Shown: piece by piece, positions 34,574-43,891 of the stretch
How positions within the stretch are numbered: the first letter of the stretch is position 1
Layout: each line of letters starts with the position of its first letter
Assembly (NCBI RefSeq): GCF_009861505.1
Contig: NZ_WTFT01000009.1
Span: 1 to 64,000, forward strand
Direction: 5' to 3'
Length of the DNA: 64,000 nucleotides
Source: Pseudomonas izuensis
GTDB taxonomy: Bacteria > Pseudomonadota > Gammaproteobacteria > Pseudomonadales > Pseudomonadaceae
Notes under the pieces: generated by a model
Seen by the model: only the letters and a program-made list of their open reading frames with translations
Database searches by the model: none
Told to the model about the DNA's origin: nothing
Translations under genes and position numbers: made by a program

Positions 34574-35562
34574 TGGCGTTCCCTGGCAAAGTCTTCGAAT
34601 GCGGCAGCCAGGCGTGCCCAATCGGCTTCATCGGCCGGCAGGCCGAAGCGCAGGCTGCTGGTTTGCGTGAACAATCGCAGCAGAATGCCGCGCCGGGCCA
34701 TGAACTCGTGCAGCTCCTCGGCGCGCTCGGTGATCAGCCATTGGAACAAGGCGCAACCGCCCTGGGGCTTGAACCCGTACTGCTCCAGCAACGACGCCAG
34801 CCGTTCGCTGGCTTCCTCGGCCCGCACGCGTTGCTGCCTATGTCCTTCGGTATCGCGCAGGCAAGCCTGACCGAGCACCCGTGTCGGGCCGCTCACCGCC
34901 CACGGCCCAACCTGTTCGGCGAGTAGCTTGAGCAACTTGCGCTCGGCGAGGACAAAACCCAGCCGCACCCCGGCCAGGCCGAAAAACTTGCCGAACGAAC
35001 GCAAGACGATCAATCCGACCTGATGGGCAAACGGCGCCACACTCAGGTGCGGCGTGTTATCCATGAACGCTTCGTCCACCACCAGCCAGCCACCGCGCTG
35101 GGCCAGGCGCCCATGCCAGTCGAGCAATCGCGCGGGCGTCAGGCTCAAGCCGGTGGGATTGTTCGGGTTGACCACCACCAGCACATCGAGACTGTCGACG
35201 AAAAAATCGACTTCCTGCTCCAGCACTTCGCGAACGATGTAGCCATTGCGACGCCAGGCTTCGGCATGTTCGGCGTAACAAGGCGACAGCACGCCAACCT
35301 TGCCGGCCCGCCGCAACCGCGGCAGCAACTGAATGGCCATTTGCGAACCGGCCACCGGCAGCGCCTGCAGTGTGCCGTAGTAATCGCAGGCGGCCTGCTC
35401 CAGGCCGTCATCGGTTTCCGGCAAGCGCGCCCAGGCCCGCAGCGGAATATCCGGAACGGGAAACGGCCAGGGTGCCAGGCCGCTGGACAGGTCTAGCCAA
35501 TCGGCTTCCTCGATGCCGTATTCGAGCGCCGCCTTGCGCAACCGCCCACCGTGCTCAAGCAT
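34570..35562 (-). CDS. cobD: threonine-phosphate decarboxylase
   Basis: 330 residues, a PLP aminotransferase-fold enzyme. The [12 protein letters not shown] block and the Schiff-base lysine in [18 protein letters not shown] are intact. It makes (R)-1-aminopropan-2-ol phosphate, the linker to the nucleotide loop. Its ATG lies inside the end of cbiB (eight-base overlap) and its stop overlaps cobQ. It is named cobC in the P. denitrificans/P. aeruginosa scheme. Confidence 0.94.
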   Translation of the reverse strand: MLEHGGRLRKAALEYGIEEADWLDLSSGLAPWPFPVPDIPLRAWARLPETDDGLEQAACDYYGTLQALPVAGSQMAIQLLPRLRRAGKVGVLSPCYAEHAEAWRRNGYIVREVLEQEVDFFVDSLDVLVVVNPNNPTGLSLTPARLLDWHGRLAQRGGWLVVDEAFMDNTPHLSVAPFAHQVGLIVLRSFGKFFGLAGVRLGFVLAERKLLKLLAEQVGPWAVSGPTRVLGQACLRDTEGHRQQRVRAEEASERLASLLEQYGFKPQGGCALFQWLITERAEELHEFMARRGILLRLFTQTSSLRFGLPADEADWARLAAAFEDFARERQ

Positions 35563-36463
35563 AAAATTCAGCCCCCACGCAGAGAATCAGCAGCCATAAC
35601 CATACCCCGCGCTGGACCAATTGCCAGCCGCGGTCGATGGAGTCCGCATCCGCCGGCACGCCTTCGCCCAGTTGCGGACGCTCGTGCAGTTCGCCGTGAT
35701 AAATCGCCGGCCCACCCAACTCGACGCCCAACGCACCGGCACCCGCCGCCATCACCGGACCGGCATTCGGACTGTCCCAGGTCGGGCCCTGGGTGCGCCA
35801 GCATTTCAAGGCCAGCCGGGTCTTGCCCAACAGCGCATAGGTCAATGCCACCAGCCGCGCCGGAATGTAATTGAGCACATCGTCGATCTTCGCCGCAGCC
35901 CAGCCGAAACGTTCGAAGCGTTCGTTGCGATAACCCCACATCGCATCCAGGGTGTTGCTCAAACGGTAGAGCACCACCCCCGGCGCACCGGCCACGGCAA
36001 ACCAGAACAAGGCGGCGAACACCGCGTCACTGCCGTTTTCCAGCACCGACTCGGTGGCGGCGCGGGCGACTTCGGTTTTATCCAGCTCGCTGGTCTTGCG
36101 GCTGACCAGGTAACTCACACGCTCGCGCGCTTCTTCGAGATTATCGCTGCGCAAGGCCTTGGCCACAGGCTCGACATGCTCGCCGAGACTGCGCATGCCG
36201 AGGGCGCAATACAGCGCGAGAATCTCGACGATCCAGCCGACGTAGGGCGCCCAGGAAATGGCCGTGACCAGCAAGGTCAAGGGTAAAACCGCGATCACCC
36301 ATGCGGTGACGCCATGGCTGCGCCAGCCGCGACCACCACCGTTGAATCGCTGCTCGATGCGCTCGGCAAAACGGCCGAACGCCACCAGCGGATGCCAGCG
36401 CTTGGGTTCGCCCAGCAGCGCATCCAGCGCCACGGCGGCGACACTCAACAACGCCACACTCAT
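35555..36463 (-). CDS. cbiB: adenosylcobinamide-phosphate synthase
   Basis: 302 residues, inner-membrane with several helices. CbiB attaches aminopropanol (phosphate) to cobyric acid. Conserved blocks are [20 protein letters not shown] near the N-terminus, [25 protein letters not shown] and the [17 protein letters not shown] segment. The ATG at 36463 overlaps the bluB stop (ATGA). It is named cobD in older Pseudomonas schemes. Confidence 0.95.
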   Translation of the reverse strand: MSVALLSVAAVALDALLGEPKRWHPLVAFGRFAERIEQRFNGGGRGWRSHGVTAWVIAVLPLTLLVTAISWAPYVGWIVEILALYCALGMRSLGEHVEPVAKALRSDNLEEARERVSYLVSRKTSELDKTEVARAATESVLENGSDAVFAALFWFAVAGAPGVVLYRLSNTLDAMWGYRNERFERFGWAAAKIDDVLNYIPARLVALTYALLGKTRLALKCWRTQGPTWDSPNAGPVMAAGAGALGVELGGPAIYHGELHERPQLGEGVPADADSIDRGWQLVQRGVWLWLLILCVGAEFYA

Positions 36464-37110
36464 TGACTCACTCCCCAATAATTCTCGTACAAGAGTTCAC
36501 TCAGCGGACGCGCCTGCGCCCAGCCTTCAAGCACCAGCATGGGCGCCGGGTAGAATTCCTTGACCGGCCCCAGGCACAAAATGGCCAACGGCTTGGCACC
36601 GGACGGCAACCCCAACAAGTCCGCCAGGGCTTGCGGCTCGAACAGGGATACCCAGCCCATGCCCAGCCCTTCGGCGCGGGATGCCAGCCACAGGTTCTGA
36701 ATTGCGCAGGACAACGACGCCATGTCCATTTCCGGCAGGGTGCGCCGACCGAAGATATGCCGCTCGCGATCATCCATCAGCGCGGCGACCAGCACCTCGG
36801 CGCAATCGTTGATGCCTTCGACCTTGAGTTGCATGAATTCATCGGTGCGCTCACCCAGGGCCTCGGCGGTGCGGATACGTTCTTCTTCCACCAGCGCCTG
36901 GATCTTGCCGCGCAAGGCCCGGTCGCTGATGCGAATGAAACGCCAGGGCTGCATCAAGCCGACACTCGGTGCCTGGTGCGCGGCTTCGAGCAGGCGCCGC
37001 AACAGTTCGGGCTCGACAGTGCCGCCGCTGAAATGGCGCATGTCGCGGCGTTCGGCGATTGCGCGATATACCGCTTCGCGTTCGGCCTGACTGAATGCGT
37101 TGTCGGTCAT
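36460..37110 (-). CDS. bluB: 5,6-dimethylbenzimidazole synthase
   Basis: 216 residues, nitroreductase-fold flavin destructase that breaks reduced FMN with oxygen to give DMB, so cobalamin is made aerobically here. Conserved blocks are [49 protein letters not shown] and GPVKEFY. The start overlaps the cobB stop (ATGA). Its ribosome binding region (AGAGG two bases before the ATG) is poor and comes from the end of a REP unit, so it probably relies on coupling to cobB. Confidence 0.94.
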   Translation of the reverse strand: MTDNAFSQAEREAVYRAIAERRDMRHFSGGTVEPELLRRLLEAAHQAPSVGLMQPWRFIRISDRALRGKIQALVEEERIRTAEALGERTDEFMQLKVEGINDCAEVLVAALMDDRERHIFGRRTLPEMDMASLSCAIQNLWLASRAEGLGMGWVSLFEPQALADLLGLPSGAKPLAILCLGPVKEFYPAPMLVLEGWAQARPLSELLYENYWGVSQ

Positions 37111-38489
37111 GGCCTCTTCGCTGGCAAGCCAGCTCCTACAGGGGTTAGTTGATCCATTGTAGGAGCTGGCTTGCCAGCGAAAGCGGTCTGTCGGTCAGGC
37201 GCAAACAGCGAGGCAATCGCCGATGGATTGGACGGAAAATAAAAGTGCACATAAGAGGCCGTCATCCGCCCCTCGCGATAAACCGCTTCCGCCCCGCGCC
37301 CGCCATTGGGACTCAAGCCCCGGGCAATCGGCGTCAGTTCGGTGGTGGTCAGCGAGTGGTGATAGGTGTGACCGCGAAGCGAACCTTCCGGCAATTCGAC
37401 CGCTTGCAAGGCCAGCGCGGCGAGGCGCTTTTGCATCACCGCATCGCCGCTCAGCAAGCCGACCAGTTCTGCGCGAGCACCTTCGACATCCGTCAGCGAA
37501 TCAAGCAAATACAGCATGCCGCCACATTCGGCCAGCAACGGCTTGCCGGCGGCGTGGTGCGCGCGGATTGCATCGAGCATCGACGTGTTCTGTGACAGCG
37601 CCACATGATGCAATTCCGGATAGCCACCCGGCAGGTACAGACTGTCCGCCTCTGGCAACACACGGTCGCGGATCGGCGAGAAGAACGACAACTCGGCGCC
37701 CATCGCCCGCAACAAATCGAGGCTGGCACCGTAGGTGAAGGCAAATGCTTCGTCCCGGGCCACGGCGATGCGCACGCCGGACAGCAATGGTTCGGCTGCG
37801 ATCACATCCGGCGCGGCGAATGCCACCGCCGGTGGCAGCGCGACTTCGCAACTGCTGGCCAGGGCATCGGCCGCCGCATCGAGGCGCATATCCAGGTCGT
37901 TCAACTCGCTGGCCTGCACCAGGCCGAGGTGCCGACTTGGCAATTCGATCCCGGTTTCCCGGGACAAGGCGCCGTACCAGCGCAGGCCTTCAGTCAGGCT
38001 GCCTTCGAGCAATTGTGCGTGACGCAAGGTGCCGACACGGTTGGCCAGGACCCCGGCAAACGGCAAATCCGGTTGATAGCGCGCCAGCCCCAGCGCCAGT
38101 GCGCCAAAGGTCTGGGCCATGGCGGTGCCGTCGATCACGCCCAGCACCGGCACACCGAAGTGCCGCGCCAGGTCGGCGCTGGACGGTGTGCCGTCGAACA
38201 GCCCCATCACCCCTTCAATCAGGATCAGGTCGGCAACGCCTGCGGCTTCCCACAACAATCGGCGACTTTCCTGCTCGCCGACCATCCACATATCCAGTTG
38301 ATACACCGGCGCACCGCTGGCACGTTCGAGGATCATCGGATCGAGAAAGTCGGGACCGCATTTGAACACGCGAACCTTGCGCCCCTGATTGCGATGCAAA
38401 CGGGCCAGCGCGGCAGTGACGGTAGTCTTGCCCTGACCGGAGGCCGGTGCGGCAATCAGTACCGCCGGGCAATGACGAGGTTGATTCAC
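37107..38489 (-). CDS. cobB: cobyrinate a,c-diamide synthase with a REP-encoded C-terminus
   Basis: 460 residues. The ATP-binding loop is APASGQGKTTVTAAL (about 15-29) and the glutaminase-like domain has LLAECGGMLYLLDSL, with the nucleophile Cys. It amidates the a and c side chains of cobyrinate. The start is GTG, overlapping the cobO stop (GTGA). The last 25 or so residues (FAGKPAPT...[10 protein letters not shown]) are translated from a REP pair at 37114-37183. That tail is unrelated to the family and has carried the stop codon onto the bluB start. Confidence 0.94.
   Translation of the reverse strand: MNQPRHCPAVLIAAPASGQGKTTVTAALARLHRNQGRKVRVFKCGPDFLDPMILERASGAPVYQLDMWMVGEQESRRLLWEAAGVADLILIEGVMGLFDGTPSSADLARHFGVPVLGVIDGTAMAQTFGALALGLARYQPDLPFAGVLANRVGTLRHAQLLEGSLTEGLRWYGALSRETGIELPSRHLGLVQASELNDLDMRLDAAADALASSCEVALPPAVAFAAPDVIAAEPLLSGVRIAVARDEAFAFTYGASLDLLRAMGAELSFFSPIRDRVLPEADSLYLPGGYPELHHVALSQNTSMLDAIRAHHAAGKPLLAECGGMLYLLDSLTDVEGARAELVGLLSGDAVMQKRLAALALQAVELPEGSLRGHTYHHSLTTTELTPIARGLSPNGGRGAEAVYREGRMTASYVHFYFPSNPSAIASLFAPDRQTAFAGKPAPTMDQLTPVGAGLPAKRP
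37114..37183. repeat. REP pair (REPIN) inside the cobB coding end
   Basis: CTTCGCTGGCAAGCCAGCTCCTAC and its inverse GTAGGAGCTGGCTTGCCAGCGAA, of the GCTGGCAAGCCAGC variant not seen elsewhere in the window. It lies wholly inside the cobB reading frame and touches the bluB start. Confidence 0.9.
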
Positions 38490-39097
38490 AGCTCGACGCC
38501 TTTTTGCGCTTTGATCCCGGCCTGGAAGGCGTGCTTGACCATGCCCATCTCGGTGACGGTGTCAGCCAGTTCGATCATCTCCGGCTTCGCGCCGCGACCG
38601 GTGACCACCACATGCTGCATCGGCGGACGCGCCTGCAAATCGCTGAGCACCTGATCGAGATCGAGGTAACCGTGCTTGAGCGCGATGTTCAATTCATCCA
38701 GCACCACCAGGCCGATGGCAGGATCACGCAGCAGTTCCTGCGACACCGCCCAGGCCGCTTGCGCGGCGGCGATATCACGCTGACGGTCCTGGGTTTCCCA
38801 GGTAAAGCCTTCGCCCATCACGTGAAAACGCACCTGCTCGGGGAAGCGTCGGAAGAACAACTCCTCGCCGGTACTGTTGCGGCCCTTGATGAACTGCACG
38901 ACGCCGCACTGCATGCCATGGCCCAGCGACCGGGCGAGCATGCCGAACGCCGAGCTGCTCTTGCCCTTGCCGTTGCCGGACAACACCAGCAGCAAGCCGC
39001 ACTCGTTCGGGGAATTGGCGATGCGTTCGTCGATCACGGCTTTCTTGCGCAACATGCGCGCCAGATGACGTTCGTCACGATCAGGGGTATCAGTCAT
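38486..39097 (-). CDS. cobO: corrinoid adenosyltransferase
   Basis: 203 residues of the CobA/CobO/BtuR family. The P-loop is LSGNGKGKSSSAFGMLARSLGHG, and VVLDELNIALKHGYLD and HVVVTGRGAKPEMIELAD are conserved. It transfers adenosyl from ATP to cob(I)yrinic diamide. It is the first gene of the operon. The ATG at 39097 has GGAGAG and lies about 90 bases after the end of the cobalamin riboswitch. Confidence 0.96.
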   Translation of the reverse strand: MTDTPDRDERHLARMLRKKAVIDERIANSPNECGLLLVLSGNGKGKSSSAFGMLARSLGHGMQCGVVQFIKGRNSTGEELFFRRFPEQVRFHVMGEGFTWETQDRQRDIAAAQAAWAVSQELLRDPAIGLVVLDELNIALKHGYLDLDQVLSDLQARPPMQHVVVTGRGAKPEMIELADTVTEMGMVKHAFQAGIKAQKGVEL

Positions 39098-39162
39098 GGG
39101 GGAGCTCTCCGTTGAGGCTGGATAACGGCGGGCAGGCACAAGAATAGATGGCAAGAAGCCTG

Positions 39163-39183
39163 GCATCGCCCACCGTGATGCCG
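39163..39183 (-). promoter_or_regulatory. expression-platform hairpin of the cobalamin riboswitch
   Basis: Between the aptamer and cobO the minus strand has GGCATC...GATGCC around CACGGTGGGC, a six-bp stem. No long T-run follows, so control may be at translation or by an unseen terminator. Confidence 0.45.
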
Positions 39184-39189
39184 CTTGGA

Positions 39190-39390
39190 TGGATCAGGCC
39201 GGTCTCCGGGCTCATGAGCGGCGTTTGCCGACTGTGCGCCTTCCCATGTCAATTGACACAGTGGCTCAAGGCACAGTGTTCACTCATTTACCGTTGCGGG
39301 GGCAGCGCCGGAATTGCAGGCCATCATGCTTTGAATCGGCCACTCACCGGCTTCCCTGTTTCACTCTGTCGGCGCAAGCCACAGAGCACC
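39190..39390 (-). ncRNA. cobalamin riboswitch (AdoCbl class)
   Basis: Read on the minus strand, the canonical blocks come in order: GTGCTCTGTGGCTTG, GGGAAGCCGGTG, CTGCCCCCGCAACGGTAA, the B12 box GAGCCACTG, GGGAAGGCGCACAGT and GAGCCCGGAGACCGGCC. The RNA binds adenosylcobalamin and shuts off the downstream ten-gene operon when the cofactor is plentiful. Confidence 0.96.
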
Positions 39391-39561
39391 TGAAACAAGC
39401 CGCGAAGGTTAGAGGGTTGGGGGTGGAGCGTCAATTGAAGACAGGCCGCGCAAGTGATTATCTGCCGCCGATCAATTTACTGACGTCAATCTTGTGCCGC
39501 ACGCCCAGCAATGATATCAAAGCGCCACAAACCTCAAAACACAATAACAAGGGTGAGCCAC

Positions 39562-40146
39562 ATGCAAGGCATGATCATCAGCAATCCGAAGCTGGAATTC
39601 CTGCGCCCGGTACTGGAGCGCTGGTTCGAGTGTATCGACCGCTACAACGCCGTGCGTGGCGATAACGAAACGCCTTACTGGCTCGACGAAAAAGCCAACC
39701 TCGGCCTGTTCTCCTCGGCGGCGTGGATGGCGGAAATGGTCACCTTGCAACAATCGCCCACCCGCAAACAGATCGAAGAAGGCGAGCGCAATGGCCGCGC
39801 CGACCTGTTTATCGCCACGCCCGAAACACGCGCCTGGCTGCAGGCCACACAACGCTGGCCACGGGTCAACAGCCTGAACCTGACCCAGGCCCTGCAAGAC
39901 ATCACCAGCAACGCCAGACAAATCAGCTACGCCAGCGACCTCAAACTCGGCTGCCTGTTCGTCGCACCGCAAAAAGCCCAGCATGGCGCCACCCCAGAAG
40001 AACTGCAGGACATGGTCGACGACTTGCAAAAGGAGCACACCTGCGCCGTGGCCTGGTATTTCCCTTATGCCTATCGCAAGTTGCGCAACGAAGCGGGCCA
40101 TTATCACCCGGGTATCGCCGTACTGCTCAAGGAGGCCCGCGGCTGA
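39562..40146 (+). CDS. hypothetical protein divergent from the cobalamin operon
   Basis: 194 residues, soluble. The protein is helical with many Trp and Tyr (ERWFECIDRYNAVRGDNETPYWLDEKANLGLFSSAAWMAEM). The C-terminal half has LQKEHTCAVAWYFPYAYRKLRNEAGHYHPGIAVLLKEARG, suggestive of a compact alpha/beta domain. I recognise no family. The ATG at 39562 has AAGGGTGAG upstream, preceded by AATAACAA, a possible Crc/Hfq site. It is divergent from cobO with the riboswitch between. A short gap leads to the sugar dehydrogenase. Confidence 0.75.
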   Translation: MQGMIISNPKLEFLRPVLERWFECIDRYNAVRGDNETPYWLDEKANLGLFSSAAWMAEMVTLQQSPTRKQIEEGERNGRADLFIATPETRAWLQATQRWPRVNSLNLTQALQDITSNARQISYASDLKLGCLFVAPQKAQHGATPEELQDMVDDLQKEHTCAVAWYFPYAYRKLRNEAGHYHPGIAVLLKEARG

Positions 40147-40214
40147 CCGGTTGAACCATCACGCGCTTGCGCTTCTCTACTGATCAGGTCAATGGATTCA
40201 TAGGGAAGATCAGC

Positions 40215-41528
40215 ATGCGCAAGCTTCAGCTCGCTCTCATCATCGCCCTCGCCGGAGGGCTTGCCGCTTGCGGTGAGACCTCCACGCTGCAAGTCTCCGA
40301 CGGTACCGGCCCGTCGCCCAAACTCCCGGAACCCAACAAGACGCTGATGCCGACGGTGAACATCGCCCCGGCAATCGGCTGGCCGGACGGCGCCAGCCCC
40401 GTCGCCGCCGCCGGCACGCAAGTGACCCCATTTGCCGAGGGCCTCGATCATCCGCGCTGGTTGTATGTACTGCCCAATGGCGACGTGCTGGTGGCCGAAA
40501 CCAACGCCCCGCCCAAACCGGATGACGGCAAAGGCATTCGTGGCTGGGTCATGAAAAAAGTCATGGCCCGCGCCGGTGCGACCGTACCCAGCCCGAACCG
40601 CATCACCCTGCTGCGGGACAGCGACCACGACGGCGTCGCCGAGACTCGCACGGTATTCCTGGAAAACCTCAACTCCCCCTTCGGCATGACCCTGGTCGGC
40701 AATGATCTGTACGTCGCCGACACCGACCGCCTGCTGCGCTTCCATTATGAAAACGGCGACACGTCGATCAAGTCACAACCGGTCAAAGTAGTGGATCTGC
40801 CGGGGGGCACTCTGAATCACCACTGGACCAAAAACGTCATCGCCAGCAAGGACGGCAGCAAGCTGTACGTCACCGTCGGCTCGAACAGTAACGTCGGTGA
40901 AAACGGCATGGATCAGGAAGAAGGACGCGCGGCGATCTGGGAGGTGGATCGCGCGACCGGCAACCACCGGATCTTTGCTTCGGGAATCCGCAATCCGAAC
41001 GGACTGGCTTGGGAGCCTTCGAGCGGCGCATTGTGGACGGCCGTCAATGAGCGGGATGAAATCGGTAGCGACCTGGTGCCGGACTACATCACCTCCGTGA
41101 AGGACGGCGGATTCTATGGCTGGCCTTACAGCTATTACGGCCAGCACGTCGACATCCGCGTCGAACCGCAAAACCCCGGACTGGTGGCCAAGGCAATTGC
41201 GCCGGACTATGCGGTCGGCCCGCATACCGCGTCGCTGGGGCTGACGTTTGCCCAAGGCAACACGCTGCCGGCGCAATTCAAGGAAGGTGCCTTTGTCGGC
41301 CAGCATGGCTCATGGAACCGCAAGCCACACAGCGGCTATAAAGTGATTTTCGTCCCCTTCCACGCCGGCAAACCGAGCGGACAGCCGGTGGATGTACTTA
41401 CTGGATTCCTCAATGACGAAGAAAATGCCATGGGCCGGCCAGTGGGTGTGGTGATTGATCAGCAGGGAGATTTGCTGGTGGCCGATGACGTGGGGAACAA
41501 AGTATGGCGGGTGTCGGCAACTAAATAG
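40215..41528 (+). CDS. PQQ-type sorbosone/sugar dehydrogenase-like lipoprotein
   Basis: 437 residues with a lipoprotein signal and lipobox LAACG (Cys18 region), so envelope-anchored. The body is a six-bladed propeller of the soluble glucose/L-sorbosone dehydrogenase family. Characteristic blocks are [79 protein letters not shown] and [18 protein letters not shown]. It would oxidise a sugar or aldose with PQQ in the periplasm; the substrate is not predictable. The ATG at 40215 was chosen because the signal starts there. Confidence 0.88.
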   Translation: MRKLQLALIIALAGGLAACGETSTLQVSDGTGPSPKLPEPNKTLMPTVNIAPAIGWPDGASPVAAAGTQVTPFAEGLDHPRWLYVLPNGDVLVAETNAPPKPDDGKGIRGWVMKKVMARAGATVPSPNRITLLRDSDHDGVAETRTVFLENLNSPFGMTLVGNDLYVADTDRLLRFHYENGDTSIKSQPVKVVDLPGGTLNHHWTKNVIASKDGSKLYVTVGSNSNVGENGMDQEEGRAAIWEVDRATGNHRIFASGIRNPNGLAWEPSSGALWTAVNERDEIGSDLVPDYITSVKDGGFYGWPYSYYGQHVDIRVEPQNPGLVAKAIAPDYAVGPHTASLGLTFAQGNTLPAQFKEGAFVGQHGSWNRKPHSGYKVIFVPFHAGKPSGQPVDVLTGFLNDEENAMGRPVGVVIDQQGDLLVADDVGNKVWRVSATK

Positions 41529-41540
41529 CACCACATACCA

Positions 41541-41634
41541 CTGTAGGAGCGAGCCTGCTCGCGAATGCGTCAGTACAGGCAACTTTGATGCTGAATGTGC
41601 TGACCTCTTCGCGAGCAGGCTCGCTCCCACAGGG
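41541..41634. repeat. REP pair (REPIN) after the sugar dehydrogenase gene
   Basis: TGTAGGAGCGAGCCTGCTCGCGAA and the inverse TTCGCGAGCAGGCTCGCTCCCACA, between convergent genes. Confidence 0.92.
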
Positions 41635-41643
41635 ACTCTGTGT

Positions 41644-42297
41644 TTAGCGTTTGCGGCAAAGGGTGAGCCCATCCCCCAGCGGCAACAGCGACAGATCCAC
41701 CCGCGAGTCATCCTTCAAGGCACGATTGAGCGCCTGAATGGCTCGGGTATCTGCACTTTCTGGATTGTCCTCCAGCACCCGACCGCTCCACAGCGTGTTA
41801 TCGAACACCGCCAGACCACCGGTGCGCAACAGGCGCAGCGCATGCTCCAGGTAGGCTGGATAGTTGGCCTTGTCGGCATCAATGAAAATCAGATCGAACT
41901 GGCCTGGCTGATCCAGTTTGCCCAGGGTTTCCAGCGCCGGCGCCAGACGCAGCTCAATTCGCCCGGCCAACCCGGCTTCCTGCCAGTAACGGCGCGCCGT
42001 TGCGTTGTAATCGCCCGGAATATCACAGCAAATCAACGAACCTCCCTCCGGCAATGCCGACGCCATGCACAGGGCGCTGTAACCGGTGAAGGTGCCGACT
42101 TCCAGCAAACGCCTGGCGCCGGTGAGCTTCACCAGCAACGCAAGAAACTGCCCCTGCTCTGGCGCCACTTGCCAGCGCGCCATGGGCAGCGCCTGGGTTT
42201 CGTCGCGCAAACGCTTGAGCAGCGGCGTTTCGCGCAGGGACACGTCAAGCAGGTAGTGATAGAGCGAATCGTCGAGATTGAGCGTGCGAGCGGTCAT
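41644..42297 (-). CDS. class I SAM-dependent O-methyltransferase
   Basis: 217 residues, like caffeoyl-CoA/catechol O-methyltransferases. The SAM motif is RLLEVGTFTGYSALCMA (about 65-81); FDLIFIDADKANYPAYLEHALRLLRTGGL contains the metal-binding Asp residues, and FDNTLWSGRV follows. The substrate is a catechol or similar phenol by family; not further defined. The start is the ATG at 42297. It lies 18 bases after an NlpC/P60 gene in the same direction, so they may share a transcript. Confidence 0.9.
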   Translation of the reverse strand: MTARTLNLDDSLYHYLLDVSLRETPLLKRLRDETQALPMARWQVAPEQGQFLALLVKLTGARRLLEVGTFTGYSALCMASALPEGGSLICCDIPGDYNATARRYWQEAGLAGRIELRLAPALETLGKLDQPGQFDLIFIDADKANYPAYLEHALRLLRTGGLAVFDNTLWSGRVLEDNPESADTRAIQALNRALKDDSRVDLSLLPLGDGLTLCRKR

Positions 42298-42315
42298 GAC
42301 CACAAACTCTGGCTG

Positions 42316-42852
42316 TTACGGATTGCGCGCCAGGTGCTCCGGTTGCAGGACGCGCTTGGCACTCAGGTAGGCTTTCTGCCAATAAGCCTTGGACAAGCTG
42401 TCGAGCTTGACCGTGCCACCCGTGGCAGGCGCATGGACGAAACGGCCTTCGCCGACATAGATGCCGGCATGGCTGACCTGCGAGCCGCCGTTGGTGGCGA
42501 AGAACACCAGGTCACCTGTTTGCAGGCCTTCCTTGCCGACATCGGCCGCTTGCATGGAGATCATTTCGCGGGTGGTGCGCGGCAAGGAAATGCCGGTGAC
42601 ATCACGGTACACATAACCGATCAGCCCGCTGCAATCGAAACCGGAGTCTGGTGTATTGCCACCCCAGCGATAAGGCGTGCCCACCAGGCCCAATGCACGA
42701 AACAGCACATCTTCCGCTTCAGGCGAAAAGGCTTGGGAAGGACCGAAAACGATGGGAGCGCGAACCACCGGCGCTGGCGGCGGTGTGCGGCTGGCGCAGG
42801 CACTGAGCAGCGCTGCGAAAAGCATGATTGCGAGGCGGGCCGACGTCGACAT
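42316..42852 (-). CDS. NlpC/P60 peptidoglycan endopeptidase lipoprotein
   Basis: 178 residues, lipobox LSACA (Cys19). The NlpC/P60 domain covers about residues 50-170: GTPYRWGGNTPDSGFDCSGLIGYVYRD with the catalytic Cys, VSHAGIYVGEGRFVHAPATGG with the first His, and the downstream polar residue. It cleaves peptide cross-links (murein D,D or L,D stems) near the membrane. A very similar protein is encoded at 43018, upstream in the same direction. Confidence 0.93.
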   Translation of the reverse strand: MSTSARLAIMLFAALLSACASRTPPPAPVVRAPIVFGPSQAFSPEAEDVLFRALGLVGTPYRWGGNTPDSGFDCSGLIGYVYRDVTGISLPRTTREMISMQAADVGKEGLQTGDLVFFATNGGSQVSHAGIYVGEGRFVHAPATGGTVKLDSLSKAYWQKAYLSAKRVLQPEHLARNP

Positions 42853-42906
42853 AAGCAGAGCATCCTGATCTGGCTGCGGCTTTTTTCTGCAGAGGACGCA
42901 GAAAAG

Positions 42907-42935
42907 AAAACCGCCTGCGCATTACGCAGGCGGTT
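42907..42935 (-). terminator. terminator between the two NlpC/P60 genes
   Basis: AAACCGCCTGCG and CGCAGGCGGTTT form a 12-bp stem with a short loop and flanking A-run on the plus strand (T-run on the minus strand). It separates the transcripts of the two paralogues. Confidence 0.85.
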
Positions 42936-43017
42936 TGCCATCATTCATGGATCAGATTCTAGCGCTTATGCGGCAAACTTCAAGTAAGACTTTAAGTTCG
43001 CCTTACGAACTGTCCGC

Positions 43018-43665
43018 TTACTTGCGCGCCGTGACAATCGGGCTGGCATTCGGAGCCATCGCGAGTGCGCGCTTGGCTTCGATGAAGGTCTTGCTCCAGT
43101 AGCTGTCGCCCAGGCTATCGATCCGCACGCCACCGCTTTTGCGGCTGCTGGAATGGATGAACTGGTTATCACCCAAGTAGATCCCGGCGTGACTGACACG
43201 ACCGCGACGGCCGTTGGTGGCGAAAAACAGCAGGTCGCCCGGCTCGAGCTTGCTGCGCGAGACCAGCGGCGCGTCGATGTTGATCATTTCACGGCTGGAG
43301 CGCGGCAGGTTCATGCCCGCTTCTTCGCGGAACAGATAACCGATGAAACCGCTGCAATCGAAACCGGCTTCAGAGGTACCGCCGAAACGGTAACGGGTAC
43401 CGATCAGGGACATGCCGCGCTCGAGAATGCTGTCGGCCAGAACCGGAAGCTGATAGGACTTGCCGTCGGCGAAAGCGGCCAGTTCTTTTTCGGTGGCCAC
43501 TTCTTCCTGGAAAAGAGAGTCTTGATAACGAACGGAAGACTGGGCAGTAACAGAGTTTTTAACCTGCTGTTGTTGCTCTTGCTGGGCCACTGGCGTGTGG
43601 GCAGCGCAACCGAACAACAGGGTAACGAGTGCGAGGGGCACGAGGGGTGCAAAGCGCTTTAGCAT
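43018..43665 (-). CDS. NlpC/P60 peptidoglycan endopeptidase lipoprotein (paralogue)
   Basis: 215 residues from the ATG at 43665 (MLKRFAPLV...LLFGCAA, lipobox Cys near 20). A Gln-rich linker (QQEQQQQ) leads to the NlpC/P60 domain: GTRYRFGGTSEAGFDCSGFIGYLF with the catalytic Cys and RVSHAGIYLGDNQFIHSSSRKSGGV with the His. It shares the domain layout and much of the sequence of the protein at 42316. An ancient tandem duplication is the simplest explanation. The longer N-terminal linker could place it further into the cell wall. Confidence 0.92.
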   Translation of the reverse strand: MLKRFAPLVPLALVTLLFGCAAHTPVAQQEQQQQVKNSVTAQSSVRYQDSLFQEEVATEKELAAFADGKSYQLPVLADSILERGMSLIGTRYRFGGTSEAGFDCSGFIGYLFREEAGMNLPRSSREMINIDAPLVSRSKLEPGDLLFFATNGRRGRVSHAGIYLGDNQFIHSSSRKSGGVRIDSLGDSYWSKTFIEAKRALAMAPNASPIVTARK

Positions 43666-43891
43666 GGGCACGACCGTGGCTGTTAGTTGTAAAGAAGCCG
43701 AGACTATGCCCGCTATCAACCTCATTTGCAAATTCAATCGAACTTTTTGTGACTTCTCGGTTTCTCGTTTACATCTAAGCGCTTAAGCCCATTTTGATCA
43801 TTTACGCGGCCTGCCATTGCCAGGAAAGCGCGTTTTCTGGCGCCTGAAATATGCCGAAAAGCGCTGAAAGCCGCAGATTTAAAGGGGTTAG

